This document shows positions 19,001-26,846 of a stretch of 64,000 nucleotides of DNA, one piece after another. Below the pieces are notes generated by a model. That model did no database searches, was not told the origin of the DNA, and saw only the letters and a program-made list of their open reading frames with translations. The stretch comes from JAIXWP01 sp041391745 (GTDB taxonomy: Bacteria > Bacteroidota > Bacteroidia > Flavobacteriales_D > Sanyastnellaceae). Position 1 is the stretch's first letter. Every line of letters begins with the position of its first letter. The stretch is taken from assembly GCA_041391745.1 (NCBI GenBank), contig JAWKNK010000003.1:231839-295838 (forward strand), given 5' to 3'. Position numbers and translations under genes: made by a program.

Positions 19001-19677
19001 GTCACCTGCTCATTAGTGAAAGACCCGTCGCTAAGTACGCCGTAAACATAATAAGTCTCGTATTCCAAAGCTCCCGTCAAGTTTACACCATCTCCATCAA
19101 ACATCGGAGTATTCAAGTCAAGGTAAGAATAGTTGATTCCGTTTGTTGAAATGTAAAAACCTTCCAGAGTGCATCCACCATCAATACCAGCTCCAATGCT
19201 AATGCTTGGCGCTCCACCAACACATGGCCCTTGGCTCACGCCAATATAACCTTCACAAGTAGATGCAACTGACACCAAAATCACCTCAAGTGGTGTACAA
19301 ACGTCGTTAGTAGTACAATTGTACTCGTTCAATTGAATTCGCACAGTGCCCGTATAAGTAGCAGTCCAAGTCAAATCTGACTCACCAGCACCACAAAAAG
19401 AGTCGTCATCATCATATGCTAAATAACCACCCGCATTAGTGAACAACGTTAGCTGAGTGTCATACCCTGCACCGCAAGTGTTAAAATTATAGGTGTTTCC
19501 AACTACAACGCTAACAGTGTAATATTCTCCTGCCCACGCACAGCTAGTAAATCCCGCATTCGCAAAACCGACACCTGTTGGCGTCAAATCATCATAAAAA
19601 ACCCCATTGTTCGTACACTGCGATGAAGCAGCCAACGACAACAGGATTGCAATTAGTCCTAAGTAAAATTTCTTCAT
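16072..19677 (-). CDS. Large Cys-rich secreted protein with type A T9SS sorting domain
   Basis: 1201 residues. A signal peptide (1-19, ends AASSQ) is followed by many Cys-rich, Asp/Gly/Tyr-rich beta modules. The C-terminal 90 residues are a type IX secretion type A signal: MYPNPAKNQLNL, VKIFDNAGKLV, LDVSAYASGTYHIEI, ending KLMIQK. Residues about 915-1018 are four tandem 27-residue units of the form GCxDPxAxNYxxxAxxxDGSC. Two copies of a CDCxGT...LGDGFxDxGxYxW...DFNC unit (near 17830-18035 and 16965-17175) and two CLxPGCYTFxxYDxFGDGL units show internal duplication. It is probably exported to the cell surface or released; ligand unknown. Monocistronic. Confidence 0.92.
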   Translation of the reverse strand: MKKFYLGLIAILLSLAASSQCTNNGVFYDDLTPTGVGFANAGFTSCAWAGEYYTVSVVVGNTYNFNTCGAGYDTQLTLFTNAGGYLAYDDDDSFCGAGESDLTWTATYTGTVRIQLNEYNCTTNDVCTPLEVILVSVASTCEGYIGVSQGPCVGGAPSISIGAGIDGGCTLEGFYISTNGINYSYLDLNTPMFDGDGVNLTGALEYETYYVYGVLSDGSFTNEQVTILGDCGLPGCQEVTFVINPDCWGAEVSWTLFDQFNQPVYNVFPGAYPNGPQGDVAYVTTLCLTPGCYTFEIYDEFGDGLSVANPIDCAVDGFFYAYDADLNVLFDGDPNYTFQDSYSFCVGSEPCAFTSSSATYVNCIDNLNQFEIVANYTGDCTVDGIYTYNSVEGWVYLDASSFGFTSGESMYITGLLNNLNYIYYVVLSDGTVSNNYSFVTTNCQNTCGFANLDVLEGECITVGSTTYASADLYFDYVGTCGVTGLYYSPDGGFNFDVLDLTGDGIVNGSVETYYFAPGVDYWLFFTLDNGEQSNLVNYSSANCLSGETICDCAGTTLPIEALAWLGDGFLDDGTYLWNDELPVDFNCQLWGFDCDDSGLGVTLDPYTVCSGNLPPANGCVEGLCEGVYVEVAIDCYPGETALDVINGAGEVVYSFGLDFFTDPYTMVTQPMCLVPGCYTFALYDDFGDGLGGSDCEFLGYATVTDAQGNVLLDVVGDFGSSYIANFCVGSNNACSNLDFDIVPEACVDSANETLTPSVSLNFDYNGDCSVVAVYVGPMGGTYTTLTYAEGEITSGESTQIYNFQPNTTYSFFYELSDGSTSPVQVYTTGNCNNEITICDCDGTQHSIGVLAWLGDGFADNGAYNWVGQPVDFNCATWGYDCGDVAGSPSVDIYGVCLGNLPPNNGCINVNPDVFGCTDPNAVNYNANATINDGSCVYNTQFGCTDPGACNYYAAAIFDNGSCEYLTCAGCMDPQASNYDSSATIDDGSCNYDAVLGCTDNTALNYNPTATEDDGSCVYNCDWPSITYTTDCVEGDEENFIINMQITDLGNGAPYVVTNSYNQSQYNVNFMGTIQVGPFPNDADVVITVVSSLVPACFITSPVLTHNCVDNPISVTEVVANGMIGMYPNPAKNQLNLYNGGEATVYQVKIFDNAGKLVDAMQLTMNQGATTTLDVSAYASGTYHIEIVGNENVQHEKLMIQK
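16624..16935 (-). repeat. Four tandem 27-residue GCTDPxAxNY...DGSC repeats
   Basis: Within the secreted protein, four units of about 81 bp have diverged in sequence but keep Gly-Cys, Asp, Asn-Tyr and Asp/Asn-Gly-Ser-Cys at fixed positions. Two cysteines per unit suggest one disulphide each. The Asp/Asn spacing could bind calcium (inference). Confidence 0.9.
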
Positions 19678-19715
19678 GTCAAAAAGTTATGTTTAGTAGT
19701 GAATTTTTGGCTATG

Positions 19716-19723
19716 CAAAGGTA
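19716..19723 (-). promoter_or_regulatory. -7 element TACCTTTG before the secreted protein gene
   Basis: A perfect TAnnTTTG on the minus strand lies about 38 bases upstream of the start at 19677. A TTTG occurs 23 bases further upstream, the upper limit of the reported spacing range. Confidence 0.5.
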
Positions 19724-19860
19724 TAAGCACCAATACCCATTCTAAACAAAGGTCTAACACTTTGTTATACACATCGCAGTATTTATATTATCGTACCCAC
19801 TTTTTGAAGATTCGTACCACTATTTCATCATTCAAATTCAAAACTTCGCAAACTCTACTA

Positions 19861-19868
19861 TAAATTTG
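19861..19868 (+). promoter_or_regulatory. -7 element TAAATTTG before the polyprenyl synthetase gene
   Basis: A perfect TAnnTTTG ends ten bases before the GTG start at 19879, predicting a leader of only a few bases and supporting that GTG as the start. Confidence 0.5.
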
Positions 19869-19878
19869 AACCGAATTA

Positions 19879-20853
19879 GTGGCACATATTGACAACATAC
19901 AAGCTCCTATCAAAGCGGAAATGCTCGAGTTCGAAAGCTATTTCCGAAATGCTATGAAAAGCAATAATGGCCTGCTTGACAAAATTACCCACTATATCAT
20001 CAAAAGAAAAGGAAAGCAAATGCGACCAATGTTCGTTTTCCTTTCAAGCAAAGTATGTGGCCAAATCACTCCCTCTACTTTCAATGCCGCATCCTTAATC
20101 GAACTCCTACACACTGCCACACTCGTGCACGACGATGTTGTAGACGACGCTGAAACCAGAAGAGGATTCTTCTCAATCAATGCTCTTTGGAAAAATAAAA
20201 TTGCAGTCCTTGTTGGAGACTATCTCCTTTCACGTGGACTTTTACTTAGCGTAGAAAATAAAGAATTCGACTTGCTTCGTATTGTAAGCACTGCGGTAAA
20301 AGAAATGAGCGAGGGTGAATTGTTGCAACAAGAGAAATCTAGACTGCTCAACATCACTGAGAAAGTTTATTATAAAATAATCGATCAAAAAACCGCATCC
20401 CTTATTGCCTCATGCTGTGAGTCTGGAGCCGCCGCCGCAGGCGCCTCTCCAGAAGATCAAGCCAAAATGAAAGCATTCGGAACTAATGTCGGAATGGCCT
20501 TCCAAATCAAAGACGACTTATTCGATTATGGCTACGGAAAAAACATCGGCAAACCCACTGGTATAGATATTCAAGAAAAGAAAATGACATTGCCATTGAT
20601 TTTCGCTCTCTCAAAAGCCGATGCCTCAACCAAATCAAGCCTGCTTAAAACAGTGAAAAAACACAACACCAATTCCAAAAAAGTAAAAGAACTGGTGCAA
20701 ACGGTAACTTCCCTCGGAGGCATTGACTATGCAGTGAAAAAAATGGAAGAATTTAGAAACAATGCCTTGCAAATTCTAAATACCTTTCCAGAATCTCCAG
20801 CAAGAGAATCACTTGCTCAACTCGTTCATTACTCTATAGATAGAGATAAATAA
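19879..20853 (+). CDS. Polyprenyl diphosphate synthase (trans-isoprenyl synthase)
   Basis: 324 residues from a GTG. The two aspartate-rich motifs that bind Mg2+ and the allylic diphosphate are DDVVDD (about residue 85) and DDLFD (about 212). KGKQMRPMFVFLS is the isopentenyl-diphosphate binding segment, and AVLVGDYLLSRG and MSEGEL are family blocks. The family elongates farnesyl diphosphate with isopentenyl units to make the quinone side chain (octaprenyl/heptaprenyl range). Chain length depends on bulky residues before the first motif and was not determined. A MORN-like lipoprotein gene follows after two bases, so the two are cotranscribed. Confidence 0.95.
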   Translation: MAHIDNIQAPIKAEMLEFESYFRNAMKSNNGLLDKITHYIIKRKGKQMRPMFVFLSSKVCGQITPSTFNAASLIELLHTATLVHDDVVDDAETRRGFFSINALWKNKIAVLVGDYLLSRGLLLSVENKEFDLLRIVSTAVKEMSEGELLQQEKSRLLNITEKVYYKIIDQKTASLIASCCESGAAAAGASPEDQAKMKAFGTNVGMAFQIKDDLFDYGYGKNIGKPTGIDIQEKKMTLPLIFALSKADASTKSSLLKTVKKHNTNSKKVKELVQTVTSLGGIDYAVKKMEEFRNNALQILNTFPESPARESLAQLVHYSIDRDK

Positions 20854-20855
20854 AT

Positions 20856-21317
20856 ATGAAATATCTAGCCGCTTTTTTTATTGCACTCTCAATATTCGCT
20901 TGTAAAGAAAATAAAAGCGCACTTCCTGTTAACGTGGTCGAAAGCGAAGTGAAAGACTTCAACACTAATAATTCACTGGGTGCAGCAAAAAAAACTAATC
21001 TGATTGACACCATTACAAATGAGGTTGTTGGTGAAAAATATTACCACAAAGACAACTCGCTCTATATGGACCTTCAGCTGAAAGATGGCAAACGCGTTGG
21101 TGAAGCAAAGGCCTTTTTTGCAAATGGAAAAATGCAAAGCCTACACCATTACAAAGAAGGAATCCTACATGGCGAATACAAAGTGTGGTACGAAAACGGA
21201 AATCTGAGAATTGATGGTCAATATTCTGAAGGTGCCGAAGCCGGCATCTGGAAGCTCTACGACGAAAACGGTAAGCTAATCGAAAACAGAGATTTCGATA
21301 AAAACCCATTAAAATAA
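20856..21317 (+). CDS. MORN-repeat-like lipoprotein
   Basis: 153 residues. The lipobox SIFAC places the lipidated Cys at residue 16. The body has MORN-variant units: GEAKAFFANGKMQSLHHYKEG, then LHGEYKVWYENGNLRIDGQY and AGIWKLYDENGKL. Such proteins are often annotated as YwqK-type antitoxins in Bacteroidota, but nothing here supports a toxin-antitoxin role and no toxin gene is adjacent. It lies two bases after the polyprenyl synthase. Probably a membrane-attached periplasmic protein; function unknown. Confidence 0.88.
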   Translation: MKYLAAFFIALSIFACKENKSALPVNVVESEVKDFNTNNSLGAAKKTNLIDTITNEVVGEKYYHKDNSLYMDLQLKDGKRVGEAKAFFANGKMQSLHHYKEGILHGEYKVWYENGNLRIDGQYSEGAEAGIWKLYDENGKLIENRDFDKNPLK

Positions 21318-21401
21318 GCCACCTCTTCTTCAACAACTTACTGTTGGCATCATCTATGACGATACAATAAAAATTGACCCTTGTCTTTTTTTATTTGTAG
21401 T

Positions 21402-22381
21402 ATGCCCCATTTGCGAATTTTTATAGCGTTTCTTCTTTTATCACTACCCGCATTTTCGCAAGCAGATAGCGATAAAAACACTGCCGCCGATTACATCGCG
21501 TCCTGGCACGATGAAGCCGTTCGTCAAATGGTAAAATATAATATTCCTGCTAGCATCACTCTTGCCCAAGGATTGCTTGAAAGTGGAAACGGTAACTCTC
21601 GACTTGCAACTCAAGGAAACAACCACTTCGGTATCAAATGCCATAGCGACTGGAAAGGCGCCACTATAAGAGAAGACGACGAAACAAGACAAGAGTGTTT
21701 TAGAAAATATAAATCCGCCGAAGAGTCATTTGAAGACCACTCTATTTTTCTCACTAAAAAAAGATACGAGCCCCTCTTCCAACTCAAAATTGATGACTAC
21801 AAAGGGTGGGCACATGGTTTGAAAAAATGTGGTTATGCCACAAATCCAAAGTATCCTCAACTGCTCATCGACATTATCGAAAGATACGATCTCACTCAAT
21901 ACGACAAGGAAGGTCTCAAGCATATTAAAAACAGTACCTCACCTTCCAGTGGTAACAAAAAGCCTAAAGAAAATACAAAAAAGAATCAGGAAAATCATCA
22001 GGAAAAAATAACGGTTCAGATGCCAGAAAGGAAATCACATTATCAAACAGTCGCTCGGTAAACCTTAGCCAAAACCGCGTTAAATATGTGATTGCTGGTG
22101 ATGGCGACACTCCCGAGTCCATCGCTCAAGATCTAGAAATGTCTGCATGGCAAATCAAAAAATACAACGATCTTCACATCGGTCATATCGAAGCCGGTGA
22201 TATCATTTATATACAGCCAAAAAGAAACAAAGGAATTGACAGCGAATACACTGTAAAGTCGGGTGATACGCTCTGGAAAATTTCCCAAGCTCAAGGAATA
22301 AAATTGAAAAAACTACTCAAGTTGAATGACTGGGAAATAGATAAGCCCATCTCAATCGGACAGAAAATAAAATTGAAATAA
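21402..22381 (+). pseudogene. Glucosaminidase-LysM peptidoglycan hydrolase, split by a frameshift
   Basis: One gene read in two frames. Frame 1 (from ATG 21402, stop 22061) has a signal peptide (MPHLRIFIAFLLLSLPAFSQ) and an N-acetylglucosaminidase domain (ASITLAQGLLESGNGNS with the likely catalytic Glu near residue 59, NNHFGIKC, GYATNPKYPQLL). Frame 2 is open from 21968 and, without a start, continues NNGSDARKEITLSNSRS into two LysM domains (VIAGDGDTPESIAQDLEM; YTVKSGDTLWKISQAQGIK), ending at 22381. The frames join within 21968-22010, best at the A6 run at 22003-22008. Joining restores the usual flavobacterial layout, so this is a recent frameshift or a sequencing error. It cleaves glycan strands if intact. 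Confidence 0.85.
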
Positions 22382-22383
22382 AT

Positions 22384-22415
22384 AAAAAACCCTTCACAAT
22401 GTGAAGGGTTTTTTT
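22384..22415. terminator. Bidirectional terminator between LysM gene and tRNA-Gln
   Basis: Stem AAAAACCCTTCAC / GTGAAGGGTTTTT with a 3-base loop is flanked by A and T runs. It serves both the + gene and the - strand tRNA. Confidence 0.9.
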
Positions 22416-22416
22416 G

Positions 22417-22487
22417 TTGCCCGAGCTGGATTCGAACCAACACAAACTGAACCAAAATCAGTTGTCCTGCCATTAGACGATCGGGCA
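22417..22487 (-). tRNA. tRNA-Gln (anticodon TTG)
   Basis: On the minus strand the acceptor stem TGCCCGA pairs with TCGGGCA. The anticodon arm is ACTGA-TTTTGGT-TCAGT, giving anticodon TTG (reads CAA, glutamine). The T arm is GTTGG-TTCGAAT-CCAGC. CCA is not encoded. A minus-strand ATTTTGCACCC motif near 22507-22517 resembles the -7 promoter context. Confidence 0.95.
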
Positions 22488-22589
22488 ATCTATCGCTTAA
22501 AGCGGGTGCAAAATAAATGCATTCTTTTCATCTATGCAAAACTTTTCTATATCTTACCTTAGCTTTCTCTAATATTTTAGGTAAAAAAG

Positions 22590-24032
22590 GTGGAAAAAAT
22601 TTACAATTATATTGATGGTCAGCTAGTTACGCCGTCCAACAATAATTACATCAACAACGTTAACCCCGCTACTGGTGAGGTGTATAGCCTCATTCCAGAC
22701 TCAAACGAAGCGGATGTAGAAGAAGCATACCAAGCCGCAAATGCCGCTTTTCCCGACTGGTCAAATACTCCAGCACCAAAACGTTCGGAAATCATGGTCA
22801 AAATTGCCGACCTCATTCTTCAGAATCTTCCCGAACTAGCAAAGGCTGAATCGATTGACAACGGAAAACCAGTATCGCTTTCATCAACCGTGGATATCCC
22901 ACGTGCAGAATCAAACATAAGATTTTTCGCTACTGCAATTCTCCACTTCGCGTCAGACGCACACGTAATGGAAAATAGAGCAATCAATTATACCAATCGC
23001 AAACCAATTGGAGTAGTCGGCTGCATCTCACCTTGGAACCTTCCGCTTTATTTATTCACTTGGAAAATAGCTCCAGCCTTGGCCTCCGGAAACTGTGTGG
23101 TCGCAAAGCCTTCCGAAATCACCCCGATGACGGCTTATCTATTTTCAAAAATTTGTATCGAAGCAGGTCTGCCAAAAGGAGTACTAAACATCGTGCACGG
23201 TCTCGGTGGATCTTGCGGAAATGCCATTGTTTCGCATAAAAAAATTAAGGCCATTTCTTTCACAGGTGGAACAGCAACAGGCGCCCACATCGCATCGGTA
23301 GCAGCTCCCTTGTTTAAAAAGCTCTCATTAGAACTCGGAGGTAAAAACCCTAACATCATCTTCGCTGACTGTGATTTTGATAAAATGATTGCCACAACTG
23401 TGCGCTCTTCCTTTAGCAATCAAGGTCAAATTTGTTTGTGTGGTTCTCGCATTTTGATTGAAAAATCGATCTACGAAAAATTCAAAACTGCATTCATTGA
23501 AAAAGTGGGAAAAATGAAAGTGGGAAACCCGCTCAACGAAAACACCAAAATGGGTGCGGTGGTGAGCGAACCTCACATGAATAAAATTCTAAGTTATATC
23601 AACTTAGCAAAAGAAGAAGGCGGTAAAGTTTTGGTCGGCGGAAATCGCGTTTACCTTGATGGTGAAAATAAAAACGGATATTTTATTGAGCCCACTGTAA
23701 TCGAAGGCTTGGATCAATACTGTAGAACGAATCAAGAAGAAATTTTCGGTCCTGTGGTTACAATTGCTCCATTCGATAATTTAGAAGATGCTATTGAAAA
23801 AGCGAATGCCACTTCTTATGGCTTAGCCGCCACGGTATGGACTTCAAATATTAATACTGCGCATAAAACTGCTGCTAAACTAGACGCGGGGATAGTGTGG
23901 ATCAATACTTGGCTGCTACGCGATTTGAGAACACCTTTCGGAGGAGTGAAAAACTCCGGTGTAGGCAGAGAAGGAGGCTTTGAAGCTTTGAGATTTTTTA
24001 CGGAAGCACAGAATGTGTGTATTGAACTTTAA
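22590..24032 (+). CDS. Aldehyde dehydrogenase, semialdehyde type (ALDH8-like)
   Basis: 480 residues from a GTG. It is an NAD(P)-dependent aldehyde dehydrogenase: SPWNLPLYLFTWKIAPALASGN (NAD site, split by the Rossmann fold), the general-base Glu in LSLELGGKNPN (about 248) and the nucleophile Cys in GQICLCGSR (about 282). The GQICLCGSRI variant is typical of 2-aminomuconic or 2-hydroxymuconic semialdehyde dehydrogenases, as I recall, which points to the kynurenine/aromatic branch. No partner catabolic genes are adjacent, so the substrate stays open. A weaker -7-like TACCTTAG lies at 22555-22562. Cytoplasmic. Confidence 0.9.
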   Translation: MEKIYNYIDGQLVTPSNNNYINNVNPATGEVYSLIPDSNEADVEEAYQAANAAFPDWSNTPAPKRSEIMVKIADLILQNLPELAKAESIDNGKPVSLSSTVDIPRAESNIRFFATAILHFASDAHVMENRAINYTNRKPIGVVGCISPWNLPLYLFTWKIAPALASGNCVVAKPSEITPMTAYLFSKICIEAGLPKGVLNIVHGLGGSCGNAIVSHKKIKAISFTGGTATGAHIASVAAPLFKKLSLELGGKNPNIIFADCDFDKMIATTVRSSFSNQGQICLCGSRILIEKSIYEKFKTAFIEKVGKMKVGNPLNENTKMGAVVSEPHMNKILSYINLAKEEGGKVLVGGNRVYLDGENKNGYFIEPTVIEGLDQYCRTNQEEIFGPVVTIAPFDNLEDAIEKANATSYGLAATVWTSNINTAHKTAAKLDAGIVWINTWLLRDLRTPFGGVKNSGVGREGGFEALRFFTEAQNVCIEL

Positions 24033-24142
24033 GCCTCTTCTTCGTGAGCTTTAAAGCCATTCGTAAAAAACCATCCAAAAGATTCATTGAACTTATTCTC
24101 CATTTTGCGGATGCAGGATGCGATGTAAAATAGGGTCTTCAT
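24029..24142 (-). CDS. Small conserved-looking 37-residue protein
   Basis: An ATG-to-TAA frame on the minus strand, overlapping the aldehyde dehydrogenase stop by four bases. The peptide has a hydrophobic start (MKTLFYIASCI), a charged middle RKMENKFNESF, then GWFFTNGFKAHEEE. I recall short flavobacterial proteins ending in a FGWFFTNG-like motif, which is the main support; length alone is weak evidence. It may be a membrane-associated microprotein. No promoter match of good quality was seen upstream. The remaining 24143-24310 shows no other feature. Confidence 0.5.
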   Translation of the reverse strand: MKTLFYIASCIRKMENKFNESFGWFFTNGFKAHEEEA

Positions 24143-24310
24143 GTCTCGTCTTAAGTCAGGTGGATAACTACAGTAAATACATTTATGTTGTACGCTACCC
24201 CAAAAAAAGTCGCGAATAAATGCATTTCTAAACAGCTTTTACCACGAGAAAAATGATTAGGTTACTGCATAACCATATCAAGGGCATGACTGTATAAATA
24301 ACTGGTATAA

Positions 24311-24574
24311 ATGAAAGGAAGAAAGAAACTAATCAATCGTGATGGTGTGATATACCGCGACAAACAAGAAGCTTTAGACCATCTTGTTTTTTTAGAAAAA
24401 GAAAAAAAACCTATCCATGGATTGGAAATCGTGAAACTCACAAACAGTTCAGCAGAGACAGATATGTACAAGACAGTTTGGTTTCCTAACCAGTTTAATG
24501 TCTACGAAACTGCACGCACATTCATTGTCGAAAAAATGGGTGGAATTTGGAATTATGTAGAGTTCAAAAGTTAA
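24311..24574 (+). CDS. Hypothetical protein, 87 residues
   Basis: A soluble, strongly basic-to-mixed small protein with no signal peptide, TM helix or known motif. It starts MKGRKKLINRDGVIYRDKQE and contains a Tyr/Trp-rich end (VWFPNQFNVYETARTF ... GGIWNYVEFKS). Codon use resembles its neighbours, and the frame fills the space between aldehyde dehydrogenase and MltD-like genes, which makes a real gene likely. Function unknown. The 184 bases before the MltD-like start hold only A+T-rich sequence, with a possible -7-like TGATTTTG near 24690. Confidence 0.6.
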   Translation: MKGRKKLINRDGVIYRDKQEALDHLVFLEKEKKPIHGLEIVKLTNSSAETDMYKTVWFPNQFNVYETARTFIVEKMGGIWNYVEFKS

Positions 24575-24758
24575 GAGGTTGTTATTGCAACGTCTTAATA
24601 ACTCTGTTTAAAACTAAAATAATACCTTTCGTCGAATTCAGTGAAACCCTAGCAATTTAGAGTCGTATTTAACGTTAGTCGAAATCCGTTGATTTTGAGC
24701 AACTTCAATGGGGAGATCTTTTGTTTTTTACGCAAACCTCAAGGAAAAAAGGAAATAC

Positions 24759-26390
24759 ATGAAGAAGTTTATTCTATTCATTTCATGTGCAGTAGCTGGA
24801 ACTGCCGCACATGCCACCCTTCTTAATGACACTGTTCCCTCAGCAGAGCAAATGCTGAAAATCAGTCCGGACGATCCTCAACTCCTTGCAGTTGACAACG
24901 CGTTGGTAGCAAACTACCTCAATCATTTTTGTTATTCAAAAGACAATAATGTACTTAACGCTTACGGCTACAGTCCTGAAGAAATTCCAAAATTCGAACC
25001 TTCAGTTGTTGCACAAAGAATGGCATTCTTAGATAGAGAAACGCCTTTCGATTTGGTTTACAACCCAACCGTGCAGGGCTTTATTGATCTGTATGCAGAA
25101 AGAAGACGCGATATCACTTCTCGCGTTCTCGGAATGTCTCAATATTATTTCCCTCATTTCGAAGAAATGTTAGCTAAGTATGATATTCCTCTTGAAATGA
25201 AATACCTCGCAGTTGTAGAATCTGCGCTGAATCCAAGCGCAATCTCCTCTGCTAAAGCTGGAGGTCTATGGCAATTTATGGTAGGAACCGGAAAAATGTA
25301 TGGCCTTGAAGTTTCAAGCTACCAAGACGACCGATTCGACACTTACAAAGCAACAGAAGCAGCTTGCAAATACCTCAAGTCTCTTTACAACACGTTTGGC
25401 GATTGGCAACTTGCCCTTGCCGCGTACAACAGTGGTCCTGGCAACGTAAACAAAGCAATTCGCAGATCTGGCGGTAAGCGCGACTTCTGGGAAATCAAAC
25501 AATACCTTCCGAAAGAAACACAAGGTTATGTTCCTGCCTTTATCGCTGTCAATTATGTGATGAGCTACTCAACCGAGTACAACATCTATCCTTCAACATT
25601 TGTGAAGTCATTCTTTGAAATCGATACGGTTGGTGTTCACGATCGCGTTGATTTTGCAGCACTTTCTAAAATCGTTGGTGTTAGTGTTGAAGAAATCGCT
25701 TTCTTAAATAGCGCGTACAAGCTGAATGTAATTCCAGACAATGGTAAAAAGCACTACCTCGTTCTTCCAACAAACAAAATTGGTCTTTTCATGGCCAATG
25801 AAGAATTGGTGTATCAACAAAGCGATGAAAACGTTGCTCAGCCCGAGTTCAATTACGATTCAAACAACTCACCTGCTAGCAACAATAGCACAACCGCCTC
25901 TAACTCTTCTGGTACAAAACAAAAAGTAGTTTATGAAAAAGGTTGGAAGACCCATAGCGTTAAGAGAGGTGAGTCGCTTGGTTCCATTTCAAACAAATAC
26001 AATGTTTCGCTTTCGGAAATAAAAAGCTGGAATAAAATCAAAGGCTCAACTATTTACCCTGGTCAAAAACTAAAGATTCAAACTACAGTTAAGAAAACTG
26101 TAGCGGTGGCCGACGAAAGTGCTTCTGCTTCTAATGACGTAGAAGAAAAAGAAACAAGCGCTGTTACAGAAGAGAGCTCTTCAGATAAACTAGATAAGGA
26201 AGTAGCCGAAGCTACAAAACCTAAGTCAACCGAATACAAGTATTACACCGTAAGACCCGGTGATACGCTTTGGGATATTGCAAACAAATACGACGGAGTT
26301 TCTATTGATCAAATCAAAAAGCTTAATTATGGTTTGAAAGAAAATAAACTCTCAGTTGGTCAAAAAATTAAGATTAAAAAAATCGGATAA
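24759..26390 (+). CDS. MltD-like lytic transglycosylase with LysM domains
   Basis: 543 residues from ATG 24759. An upstream in-frame ATG at 24708 would add 17 residues before the signal peptide (MKKFILFISCAVAGTAAHA) and is rejected. The SLT domain (about 130-260) has the catalytic Glu in VVESALNPSAISSAKAGGLW (about residue 154), WQFMVGTGKMYGL and the AAYNSGPGNV motif. Two LysM domains follow, HSVKRGESLGSISNKYNVSL (about 407-450) and YTVRPGDTLWDIANKYDGV (about 497-541), separated by a Ser/Glu-rich linker. It cleaves peptidoglycan glycan strands to 1,6-anhydro products in the periplasm. The FKBP gene start overlaps its stop by one base. Confidence 0.95.
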   Translation: MKKFILFISCAVAGTAAHATLLNDTVPSAEQMLKISPDDPQLLAVDNALVANYLNHFCYSKDNNVLNAYGYSPEEIPKFEPSVVAQRMAFLDRETPFDLVYNPTVQGFIDLYAERRRDITSRVLGMSQYYFPHFEEMLAKYDIPLEMKYLAVVESALNPSAISSAKAGGLWQFMVGTGKMYGLEVSSYQDDRFDTYKATEAACKYLKSLYNTFGDWQLALAAYNSGPGNVNKAIRRSGGKRDFWEIKQYLPKETQGYVPAFIAVNYVMSYSTEYNIYPSTFVKSFFEIDTVGVHDRVDFAALSKIVGVSVEEIAFLNSAYKLNVIPDNGKKHYLVLPTNKIGLFMANEELVYQQSDENVAQPEFNYDSNNSPASNNSTTASNSSGTKQKVVYEKGWKTHSVKRGESLGSISNKYNVSLSEIKSWNKIKGSTIYPGQKLKIQTTVKKTVAVADESASASNDVEEKETSAVTEESSSDKLDKEVAEATKPKSTEYKYYTVRPGDTLWDIANKYDGVSIDQIKKLNYGLKENKLSVGQKIKIKKIG

Positions 26391-26839
26391 TGAAAGTCGA
26401 AAACGGTAAAAAAGTAGAGGTTCACTACACACTTTATATTGATGGACCAGATGGTGAAGTTGTAGAAGAAACAATTGATGGAGAACCCCTTTCTTTCGTG
26501 TTCGGCGACGATCCGATGCTCGCAAAATTTGAAGATGCTGTCCGTGGACTTTCTGCTGGCGAAGCATTTACAGTAGCCATTAAATGTGCTGATGCATACG
26601 GTGAAGAAGACCCTGAGTTCTACATGGAATTTCCAAAAAGCGAATTTCTAGATGAAGACGGTGAGTTTGATGAAGAACTATTTGCTGAAGGAGAAATCGT
26701 TCCTATGCAGACTCCGGACGGTCACACTGTTCAAGGAGTTGTTTCTGAAGTAAAACTCAATTCAATCATTATCGATTTCAACCACCCACTTGCTGGTGAA
26801 GATTTATACTTCGACGGTAAAGTTGTAACTGTAGAATAA
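26390..26839 (+). CDS. SlyD-like FKBP-type peptidyl-prolyl cis-trans isomerase
   Basis: 149 residues, acidic. A split FKBP fold (KVEVHYTLYI ... DGEPLSFVFGDDPMLAKFEDAV, then GLSAGEAFTV) carries an inserted IF chaperone flap (about 70-122: DAYGEEDPEFYMEFPKSEF). FNHPLAGEDLYFDGKV closes the FKBP half and is the SlyD signature. There is no His-rich metal tail as in E. coli SlyD. Probably a cytoplasmic folding helper. Its ATG overlaps the MltD-like stop (TAATG), so the two are cotranscribed; ftsX follows 7 bases later. Confidence 0.95.
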   Translation: MKVENGKKVEVHYTLYIDGPDGEVVEETIDGEPLSFVFGDDPMLAKFEDAVRGLSAGEAFTVAIKCADAYGEEDPEFYMEFPKSEFLDEDGEFDEELFAEGEIVPMQTPDGHTVQGVVSEVKLNSIIIDFNHPLAGEDLYFDGKVVTVE

Positions 26840-26846
26840 TTACGTT

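Noticed and set aside
24708..24758. Upstream ATG for the MltD-like protein
   Set aside because: It would place 17 polar residues before a clear signal peptide that starts at 24759.
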